From NCBI RefSeq assembly GCF_032884065.1, contig NC_088871.1:14182374-14246373 (forward strand): DNA of 64,000 nucleotides. Direction: 5' to 3'. This stretch comes from Artemia franciscana. Taxonomy: Eukaryota; Arthropoda; Branchiopoda; Anostraca; Artemiidae. A program made the position numbers and the translations under genes. The first letter of the stretch is position 1. Each line of letters opens with the position of its first letter. Positions 55,142-64,000 of the stretch are shown here, piece by piece. The notes below the pieces were generated by a model. The model had not been told where the DNA came from, searched no databases, and saw nothing but the letters and a program-made list of their open reading frames with translations.

Positions 55142-56700
55142 TATCAAAGATTCTCCATAAAATTCAAGCTACCAACAGGTAGCTTGTCATCTGTGGTGAT
55201 TTCAACACAAATCTGTTGACCTGTCGTCACTGTCGTCACTGTTTCTGTCGTCAAGTGTTTCTGTCGTCACTTCTGCTTGGCATGTCTGTCCTACCTAAAT
55301 CTAAACCATTCTCTTATGTTCATAATTCTGGGTCAACCTGAAACCTCAATTGTGTCCTATCTGATCATCCAGAACTTCAATCTACCAATATTACCATTTC
55401 AGATGACATCCTACCAAGCGACCATCTACACCTCCAGTTAAACATTTACATGTCCCCTTCGCGGAATAAACGAGACCCTGTTGGCTTACAAAAGTATCAT
55501 GGGATCAAATAGATGTATCTTCCTTTCAGTACACACTTGATTCTTTGCTGATGAAAATAAAAATCCTTTTCCACCTGTCTACTTCATTGAAAGGTAACTC
55601 ACTGGACCTTGATTGCATTCTAGCTGAGTTGACTCATTCTCATAAGGTCGCCTCTTCTGTCTATATACCTTCGATAAGGGTCAAAATAGGGACACAGAAA
55701 TGTGGTTGAAAAGAAGATAATGAGTTGCAAGATACCAAGCACCATCATAAGTTTTGGTTTTGGATTTGGGCCGACTGTGATCGTCCTCACTCGGGTGTTA
55801 TTTTTTCAATTGTTAAAACAACCAATCGTAAGTTCCTAAAAGCTCTCCATCGTTGGGAAAAATAGACAAGTTCAAACAGCAGCACGTGAGATAAAAAACA
55901 GCTTCCAGCAGCTTTGGGGGAGAGTTTCACAGCCGACATCAAGTTCCTCCTCGCAATCTAGCCCTATCAATGTCGCTTCGTGGGAAAGACGTTTTTTTTA
56001 AATTTTCTCCGGTAATCCGCCTCCGGTTGAAGCTACCTATAACAATGCCCTTATTCACCATATTCCAAAGCTTGACCACCGGAGAAACTTTGTCATTGTT
56101 ACACCCTCAGCTGTCCAGACCCCAAATTCGTCTAATAGAATCTGGTAAAGCCCCAGGATACGATGGGGTGCAAACTGAGCACCTCCTATACGCTACCCCA
56201 CTTCTTTTGCAGTATTTGTCACTATTATTTCAGGCTTGTATTTCTCAGTAATATGTCCCAGCTCCTCATTTGGAAGGCCTTGTAACCTGTGTCTCAAAGA
56301 AGGGCAAAAACCTAACGGTTTGTGAATCATACCGACCAATTACTATTTGTTTTACAATTGGTAAACTTTTTGAAAAGCTGATCTTCAAATAAATAAACAC
56401 AAAGTGCAACCATGGGGACAAACAATTTGGATTTCACGGAGGCTTGGGTGTGTAAAACGCACACGCAACTATTTCGGCTATTTTAGACTGCCATTGGATG
56501 CTGAAAAAGAACCTGCATATTTGTGCAATAAACATCTGTAAGGCGTTCGATTCCATTATCCATTCACATGCTATTGTTTCTCTATTGAAAATTGGAATGA
56601 ACCCTTTTCTCTGCCGTCTCTTATGGAATTGGTATGGTAATGCATCAATACGGGTGCGTCCTTCCTCTTCAATATCTATGCTTTGTGATTGAAAATGCTC
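55142..56700 (+). pseudogene. LINE fragment, endonuclease to RT palm
   Basis: Starts at the endonuclease core (VICGDFNTNL at 55188), then a broken linker (RFVGKTFF near 55974), SGKAPGYDGVQTEHLLYATP (56135), SYRPITICFTIGKLFEKLIF (56325), KQFGFHGGLGV (56424) and motif A (LHICAINICKAFDSIIHSHA at 56511). It stops before motif B. CR1-like in motif order. About eight breaks; dead and truncated at both ends. Confidence 0.8.
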
Positions 56701-57037
56701 ATGTATTTTGAAGAATTTGAAATCGCTCTTACAGAGTATTAAGAAAACTGAAAAACATTGAAAGATTTATTTTTGGATTTAAGTATTTTAGTAGAGCTCG
56801 GTGTTTGGTGTATATTATAACAAAAATACATGATTTACAAGAGAAAATGCCGCAAAATAAGGAAAACAAATTCCCCAGGCAATAATGAACCTAATCTAAT
56901 GAAAATGCGTGGAACAAGTAAAGAATCATTTAAATAATGGATTTAGATATACTTAGGGGGGACAATACTTTCTTATAACGTCTTATCTGAAGACGTCCGA
57001 CGTCGATAATATGGCCGAAACGCCGTTTGGTAATAGT
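56701..57037. other. Spacer
   Basis: Nothing recognised. The phrase GACGTCCGACGTCG (56991-57004) is a short CpG-bearing palindrome-like word. Confidence 0.5.
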
Positions 57038-57741
57038 GTCTTATAGCCACCACACTCAAGTTCTGTCGGGAAGTGAAATTTGGTTAATGCTAATGAAATA
57101 AAACAAAGAACAATGAAAATATAATACATTATCAACAAAATTATGAAAACTACAACAAAAAAATATGGGTGGGGGGCCACCCAGACCGCATTATATTAAA
57201 TACGTAACCTAAACTAACCTAATCTAGCCTAACCAAACCAAAATACCACAGCTTAGATATACAATACAGTCATGAAGACTTAATTAATTTTTGGGACACA
57301 GTGCGCGGTAGCAATCCTAGCGGCCGGAGACAGGAAACTGGCAGTCTGAATCTAAAAGTCAGAGCAATTGGACTGATGTCGTGAAAAGAATCGTAAAGCT
57401 GTGATTCATTGCTATGTGAAAATTATTCCGGTTGGAAACAAAACAAAATTGCGTTCCCGCCTATGGTGTTGTAGTATGATCTATGCGTCGGAGCGCGGGC
57501 TTCGAGGAGGCGCGAAGTTCAGAGCTCTGTACCATAAGCTTCTCATGGGCAAGATAGGAGTCTTCATAACTGTATTGTATATTTAAGCTGTGCAAAATAC
57601 CAACTAAATATTTAGTTAAAATGTAGCTACAATGTTGTTTCCCATCGAGTCGAAACTAATATTCTCTGGTATAAAGATCATGAAAACCGGTTATAGTCTC
57701 ATATTCACGATGCAAGATCTTGAGTTTGGTGGCTATAAGAC
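57038..57741. mobile_element. Possible non-autonomous DNA transposon with 23-bp inverted ends
   Basis: GTCTTATAGCCACCACACTC(AAG) at 57038-57060 is matched, with one mismatch, by the reverse complement of 57719-57741. The 704 bp inside has no transposase. No clear target-site duplication was found, so a chance or rearranged inverted repeat is not excluded. Confidence 0.55.
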
Positions 57742-59214
57742 AAAAGTAACCACCGTTTAAAAGAATATCAGTAAATCAACATTCCTTGGTATCGCTCAAC
57801 GCTTGCTTTTCAGGAGCACCCTCACCCCCCTTCTGACTGCGCCACCAACGGCTAACCTATGCCGCGTCTTTTTACACAACTGACGATAATCGATATCGTC
57901 TTCATCATCATTGCTAATATTATATAGTAAACCCAATTCATTGTTTCTCTGGATTCAACAACCTTTGATGCGTCATAATTAATGTGTTCCCGATGGCGAC
58001 AAATACCAAGTTAAAATTCTTGCATACCCGAAAGTAGACAGTCCGCTTTAAAAACCAATCCTTAATTTTTGCTTTGCAATTGAAGATGGTTAATTTCTAT
58101 AAGTAAGGGAAAAGGATTAAATACTACAAGGTAAAGATTTTGAATTTGCTTCTGACTTCTTGCTAACATGTATATTGGGGATGCTATTTTTGAAAGTGGG
58201 GATAAGGAAACCGAAACTCAAAATTTAAATAATTTCTGCTTTACCCTAAAATTCAGACAGGAAAACTCAGAATTTGGTATTCCAGCCATTACCATTTCCT
58301 ATTATAAAAATCACTGCCCTCAAAATTGAGTCCCAGCCCTCCCTAAAGGGGTTGGTCAGGCCTAGTCCTGAGCTATATAAAAGAGCTGGCTGATTTTGTG
58401 GGATTCCGTTACATTACGGACTCTTTTATATTCAACAATTGGTTTGTAATGTCAGATTAAGCCGTTTTGAAAGCTTAGCCCAGTGGCTCCCAACTGATTT
58501 TGGCCCAGGCCCAGCCTACGCATTTCTAAAATCCCGATGCCCCCTTGTGATATTTAAATTTTGTTATTCAAAATTTTACGTGTAGGCTATACCTGAAGGA
58601 AGCTTAATAGGTCATTAACTTGATGTCTTTTTTTGGGTCGTCCTCTTTGCATTTTTTATACCAATGAAATATATTCTATGGATACGACACCTTTCATACA
58701 GCTTGTAACGTAATTGCAATACTATGATGTATGTTTTTTTTTTCATTAAATACGTTTGAATGTGACGTCATTTGAGTGAAAAATATTTTTATTTCAAAAT
58801 TAAGACTCTAAAGTATGCACGACGTGTCCATTACACACCAAAATATTGCCATTTTGGGAATCACAAAATGGCAAACACACAAGTGCCCCACTTGGGAATC
58901 ACAGGCTCAGCCTATCACCAAAATCAGGAACCTATTGCATCGACTATAGGTATTTCCAATGTAGTTTTTCTTGGGGGGGGGGCTAAATGCAGATTTCACT
59001 GCCCCCTGTCGCACAATAGATTTTGGATATATTATAGTTTTCATCTAGAGGAAAATCCCCCCTCTTTTTACAATAAGGCAAATAAGAGGCTCGTGGCTTT
59101 TGATGGTAACATATGCCCCCAGTTGTTCTTCGGATATTGCTGAGATGTCTTATTGGCAACCATCATAAACACAGAGCGTTTTGACTTAATTTTAAAGCAA
59201 AATTTAGTTTTAAG
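57742..59214. other. Spacer, possible hAT-type end at 58484
   Basis: CAGTGGCTCCCAAC (about 58484-58497) resembles the CAG-GGTTC-CAAC terminus of hAT elements, but no partner end was seen. The 123-codon frame at 58772-59143 has no family likeness. Confidence 0.4.
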
Positions 59215-60240
59215 CATAATGAGCAAATTGCATAACTGTGGTGGGTGTGAAATTTGATATTTAGAAGGATATCTTGTCACAAAGCTCTTATTTTAAATCC
59301 TGACCGGATCCAGTGACATTGGGGGGAGTTGGAGGGGAAAACCTAAAATCTTGGAAAACGCTTAGAGTGGAGGGATCGGGATGAAACTTGGTGGAAAAAA
59401 ATAAGCACAAGTCCTACATACGTAGTTGACATAATTAGACCGTATCCACCCTCTTTAGGGGAGTTGGGGGGAGGGTTAATTCTGAAAAATAGAAAAGATG
59501 AGGCAATTTTAACTTACGAAGGAGTGATCGGATCTTAATAAAATTTCATATTTAGAAGGACCTAGTGACTCAGATTTGTCATTTTAAATCCCGACCGGAT
59601 CCAGAGTCATTAGGGCGAGTTGGAGGAGGGACAGGAAATCTTGGAAAACGCTTAAATTGGAGAGATCAGGAGGAAAATTGGTGGAAAGAATAAGCACAAG
59701 TCCAAGATACATGACTGACATAATCGGACTAGATCCACTCTCTTTGGTTGAGTTGGAGGGGGGAGGGGGTGTAATTTGGGAAAATTGGAAAAAATGAAGT
59801 ATTTGTAACTTGCGAGCGAGTGATCAGATCTTAATAAAATTTGACATTTAGAAGGATCTTGTTCTTCATAGCTCTTATTTTAGATCCCAACCAGATCTGG
59901 TGATTTGAAGGGGGAAACCGGAAATCTTGGAAGAAGCAAAAATTGAGGTATCTTTATCTTACGGATGGGTAATATGATCTTAATGAAACTTGACATATAG
60001 AAAGATTGTATGTCTCAGATGCTCCATTTTCAATTCGAATCGGATCCGGGGAATTAGGGGGCTGGAGGAGGGAAACAGATATCTTGGAGACCGGAAATCT
60101 TGGAAAACCCTTAGAGTGGAAAGATTGGGATGAAACTTGATGGGAAGAATAAGCAAAAGTTTTAGATATGGGATTGACATAATTGCAACGGATCTACTCT
60201 CTTTTGGGGATTGGGGAGGGGGATTTCCCTTGCTTTGGTG
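59215..60240 (+). repeat. Tandem array with about 290-bp unit
   Basis: Marker phrases recur in order: TTTAAATCC(T/C)GACCGGATCC at about 59292 and 59584, the variant TTTAGATCCCAACCAGATCT at 59879, and a fourth at 60033. Each is followed by a 'gg-gagttggagg' purine run, then 'atcttggaaaacgcttagagtgga', 'gatgaaacttggtgg' and 'ttgacataat-ggac'. The third unit is cut short, so the period falls to about 150 bp there. No coding potential. Confidence 0.9.
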
Positions 60241-60439
60241 AGTTCGGTGCTTCTGGACATGCTAGGAGGATGAAAATTGGTAGGCGTGTCAGGGATCTGC
60301 ACAAATTGACTTGATAATAGTTTTTGTCATTTAGCTACAAGCTCTGTAAAGCTATAAAACTACATCAGAAGCAACCACAGCTTTCAGATAAGCTAGGACG
60401 ATGAAACGTGGCAGGCGTATCAGGGACCAGACCAGATTG

Positions 60440-60905
60440 AATTGGAAATAGTCGTTTCCCGGATTCGACTACTTGCAACTGTGACTACTTGTATCTACTA
60501 CTGCGACTACTTGCAACTTTGGCTATTTGCGTCTATAAGTACTATTGACTGCGAATGCCAGGTACTGTGACTTCTAGTGACTGTGACTGCAATTAAGGAT
60601 AGTTGCGAGTGCGACTATGACTTTTTGACATCGTTAGTACTTTACTATGAGTACTTGCGACTGCAATGAACTGCGACTGTAAATACGAATGCAGCTCAAA
60701 TGGTCCTGCAGCTACTTGTACCTATGACTACTTGGAATTGTGATTGCGACTCCTTGCGACTATGATTACGACCACCTGTGATTATGAAGGCGACAGCTCT
60801 TGTCTGCAACTGCTACTACTTGCAACTGTGATTACTGCAATCAGTTCTACTACTACAACAATGATTGCAACAGTGACTGCAAATACTACTGGAACTTTTA
60901 CACTA
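60440..60905 (+). repeat. Degenerate ACT-rich short repeat
   Basis: Built of imperfect words such as GCGACTACTTGCAACTGTGA, with six-base spacing of (G)CGACT, ACTTG and CTGTG over about 450 bp. It looks like an old microsatellite or minisatellite. Translated, it gives only Thr/Tyr-rich noise. Confidence 0.8.
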
Positions 60906-60959
60906 CAACTAAAACTGTTTAACTAAATCAGAGGTATAACTGCATTTTGGAGCCCAAAA

Positions 60960-61450
60960 TAGGATAGTGCACCCAAGTTGTCAAAAGGGCTGTTCTGCAA
61001 TATGTCACGACTAGCTAAGGCTATTAAGTTGAAAATTTCAAGGAATATTGAGGGGGATGTTGCATTTAATCAAAGGACTCTAGGTGCATCCATGCTGTCA
61101 AAAGGGCACAGAGAAAAAGATTATCAAGATTATCAAGATAACTAAGATTATCAATTTGAAACTTTCAGGAAATATCGATAGTGACATTAAACTGAATCAA
61201 AAGACACGGTATATATTCCGTTTGTCAAAATGGTATGTCTGCAATGTATCAGTAATATTTAAGGGTGATTAGGATGAAACTTTTAGATAATGTTGAAAGG
61301 AATGTTGAACTTATTCAAAATACAACTGGTGTATCCCGGTTATTAAAAGAGCATATCTGCTATTTCCCAGGAACGGCCAATGGCTTTTAGTTAAAAATTT
61401 CAAGAAATAAAGAACGGATTGTTAAAATAAATCAAAGGACACTAATTATA
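60960..61450 (+). repeat. Tandem array with about 120-bp unit
   Basis: Four diverged units start at about 60967, 61084, 61208 and 61330. Each begins GT(G/A)(C/T)A(C/T)CC-like, then 'tgtcaaaagggca-atctgcaat-tgtca', 'ttaagttgaaa-tttcaggaaatattga' and 'atgtt-aactt-aatcaaaggacac'. It sits directly before the 61.5-kb LINE. Confidence 0.8.
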
Positions 61451-61489
61451 ACTAATAAATTAGAATCAGATATCTTAATTCTTAAGCCA

Positions 61490-63960
61490 TTTTATACCGA
61501 CAAGGATTTCAAACCAGTCAGCAACATTAATTGACAATATTTTTTCATCGCTACACTCCATTAGAAATGAAGTACTGCTTTCTGACATTTCCGACCATTT
61601 GCCAGTTTCAGCCCTGTTTCAAGTCCTCCAAAATCCACAAAGATTAGTCCCCCAGGATAAACCGAGATTTTGTTGCTCACCAGTGGAGCTGGATAGATTG
61701 AAAGAAGATCTTGGTACATATAAATGGGCCTTTTCTTTACCAGAAAATATTAGTTTAGGCAATTATAATGACATATTTGGCCGGTTTTATGACACTGTTA
61801 AGGAAAAATTCACGTCTTATTGTCTAAAAGCTCCTTTAAAAAATCCTCGATCAAAAAGACCAACACCTGTAGCTCCCTGGTTAACATATGGAGTCCTAAA
61901 ATCAATAAAAAGGAAGCAGAACCTTTGGAAGGAGTACAAAAAAAGACCAAATAAGGCCAAGTTAGAAGCATTTAAGTTGTACCGTAATTTTCTGAAATCA
62001 ATTATTCGCAGAGCTAAAACAGTATATTTTACAAAAAGATTTGGTGATTGCGGTAAAAATATAAAAAAGACGTGGGACGTGATTAAGGAAGTTAGTCGGC
62101 CGTCCATGAAGCCAGAAGGTCTCCCTAAGTCTCTCATTGTAGACGATCAACTTGTAACAGAAAAAGGCCAAATTCGACTTCATATGAAAAAATTCTTCTG
62201 CTAATTCTGCTCGAAAAAAACTGCTAATAGCGTTTCTTATTCCTCTGTGTTACAGTCTTGGAAGCAGCTCTTAGGTCCCTCGTGCTTGAAATCAATGGTT
62301 CTTGGGGAGGTTACGGTGCAGGAAATTAGAAATATTGTTCTGTCTTTAAAGAATTCTTCAGCAGGTTTCGACCAAATTTCTGCTAAAGTAATTAAACATA
62401 TTCTTCCATCGATTATCACCCCAATTTACCATTTGATTAATAGGTCATTTGAACTAGGAGTATTTCCCCAACGTCTTAAACTTGCACGTGTTATAGCTCT
62501 CTTTAAAGGAGGTGACCGAAAGGATCCTGGGAACTACAGGCCGATCTCTCTTCTGTCAGTGTTCTCTAAGATATTTGAAAGAGCAACGCTCAAACGTCTG
62601 GTGAGATTTCTTGAAGCTAATTTTTTTTTCCATCAGCATCAGTTTGGGTTTCGCGCAAAGTATTCGACAGAACATGCTTGTAATAGACTTCTTTAGTTTA
62701 TACGACGATCTTTAGATTCTAATCTTATTCCTGCAGCCATTTTTCTTGATGTAAGAAAAGCTTTTGACAGCCTAATACATAAGATTCTCATTGGTAAACT
62801 TTGTCGTTTTGGTGTCCGTGGGGAAGCATTGTCTTGTTTCTCGTCATACCTAACTGACAGATCTATCGCCACAGAAGTTACAGACGAAAAAGTTCCAATT
62901 GAATACGGAGTACCCCAAGGTTCTATTCTTGGGCCAACCCTCTTCCTCATATATATGAACGATCTCTACCGACTTTTTAACACCCCAATTAACAATGTTT
63001 GCTGTGGATTGTGTCACAAATCCTACTCTCAGAGTACGTTGGTGTTCACACCTGATAGTCAAGAAGAATTAATAGCATTTGCAGATGACACAACTTTAGG
63101 TGCTGCAGCTCCGGATGAATCATCCCTTATTCTAAAGCTTCAAGCAATGACTGAGAAAATACTCTTTTGGTTTGACATAAATCAACTAACTTTAACTGTA
63201 AAAAAGTCCTACCTTCTTATTTTTTCTCGTAAAGGTATGAGCTGCCCCACAATTACTGAGCTTCATACACCAAGAGGCTCCATAAGTCGTCCCCCGGATG
63301 GATATGTGCGATTCCTGGGAGTTCTTTTGGATGAAAATTTATCATTTAAGTGGCATGTTCAAATAATAAGAGTGAAAATTTCCCGTGGACATCCGAAAAT
63401 TAAAGCGTTTATTTCCTTTCCCTATCCTCCGTCTTTTGTACTTTTCTCTGATTTACCCTTATATATGTTACTGTTCGTCTGTGTCAATGTCCACATTTCC
63501 CTCGGTACTTGCTCCTATTTACAATCTTTATGAGAAAGCAGCAAGAATTCTCCAGTCGGCTACACACACTCCTCTTGACCTCCTCAAAATTAAAGACATT
63601 TATGTTTTATCTTTATCTTCGTTGGCATATCAATACTTCCAGGGTGATCTCCCATGTTGTTTTTCGGGACTGCTTAAACTAGTAGGGGAAGAAAATTTGT
63701 ATATGGTTCGTAACCGGAAGGATGTGACGATTCCAGCTAGTCCCTCTGTTCGTTCAGACTTCGGCCTGGCTGTGACTATGGCGCGTGCTTGGAACTTCGT
63801 TCCCGCTGAGATCCGGCAGTCACGAACACTTGCCTCCTTTAAGAGACAGATGAAAAGTTTCTTATTAAAGGCTTCTTATTAAATGTTTCTTATGGTTTAT
63901 TTATTATTTTTTTTTTCTTTTTTGGGTTGTTGTTTTATTGGTGTTGTATCCTCGATGACG
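61490..63960 (+). pseudogene. Nearly whole LINE reverse transcriptase (CR1/Jockey-like)
   Basis: Starts inside the endonuclease end (ATLIDNIFSS, ISDHLPVSALF), so it is 5'-truncated at about 61490. Linker: RPTPVAPWLTYGVLKSIKRK. RT in order: LKNSSAGFDQISAKVIKHIL, NYRPISLLSVFSKIFERATL, HQHQFGFRAKYSTEHACNRL, motif A LDVRKAFDSLIHKIL (62747), motif B GVPQGSILGPTLFLIYMNDL (62908), catalytic box AFADDTTLGAA (63077), and tail FLGVLLDENLSFKWH. One frame is kept from 61500 to about 63390, broken only by stops at 62202 and 62694. One frame change near 63390 leads to the C-terminal part that ends at 63882. The 3' UTR is T-rich and runs to the window edge. It is the youngest LINE here. Confidence 0.9.
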
Positions 63961-64000
63961 CGAGAATTTTAATTTGTATTTTATTATCGGGTGATGTGAG

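Noticed and set aside
58772-59143. 123-codon + strand frame
   Set aside because: Composition and lack of any motif suggest chance; it crosses a poly(G) run.
1-64000. CRISPR arrays, operons, Shine-Dalgarno sites
   Set aside because: The sequence is eukaryotic; the regular repeats seen are minisatellite, microsatellite or satellite-like arrays without spacers.
1-64000. LTR retroviral elements, Polintons or other capsid-bearing elements
   Set aside because: No LTR pair, protease, integrase or capsid signal was recognised. All reverse-transcriptase remains fit LINEs or Penelope-like elements.

Overview
This window looks like a stretch of an arthropod nuclear genome, most likely a crustacean. 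The evidence is AT-rich, very gene-poor DNA, short exons split by kilobase introns with GT-AG borders, and many families of decayed transposons. The dispersed repeats remind me of brine-shrimp (Artemia-like) sequence, but that is recollection and is not proven by anything here.

Two host genes can be recognised. (1) A CBP/p300 (nejire-type) histone acetyltransferase lies on the + strand at 6887-11406. It runs from bromodomain through PHD, HAT, ZZ, TAZ2 and the NCoA-binding domain to the arthropod C-terminal motif without an intron. One frame change follows the NCoA-binding domain, and no TAZ1 or KIX domain is seen. (2) HUS1, a subunit of the 9-1-1 DNA-damage clamp, lies on the - strand. It was rebuilt from five small exons between 35199 and 20240, with matching splice phases at all four introns. 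Only its last short exon was not found. A decayed, intron-free piece of glutamyl-prolyl-tRNA synthetase (14752-15185) is a processed pseudogene.

Layout. 1-4900: three head-to-tail Helitron units, one with a duplicated helicase and no Rep nuclease, then a TA microsatellite. 4.9-13.8 kb: the CBP gene and flanks. 13.8-18 kb: LINE piece, EPRS pseudogene, pogo-like MITE. 18.2-19.8 kb: copy A of a 1.65-kb repeat built of nested hairpins (copy B at 40.5-42.1 kb, copy C inverted at 53.6-55.1 kb). 20.2-35.2 kb: HUS1, whose introns hold RTE-like LINE pieces, a CR1-like LINE, a 250-bp-arm inverted repeat, a fresh 272-bp tandem duplication and older tandem repeats. 37.4-40.4 kb: LINE remains. 44.9-51.6 kb: a largely palindromic block with an outer inverted repeat, two tRNA-headed SINE copies and two head-to-head Penelope-like fossils. 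51.7-56.7 kb: LINE remains and repeat C. 57-61.4 kb: a TIR element and three tandem arrays (about 290 bp, short ACT-rich, about 120 bp). 61.5-64 kb: a nearly whole LINE reverse transcriptase running to the window edge.

I found no CRISPR array, rRNA, true tRNA gene, LTR element or Polinton. The genes do not form a pathway. The unusual material is structural: composite Helitrons, nested-hairpin repeats and recent inverted or tandem rearrangements.
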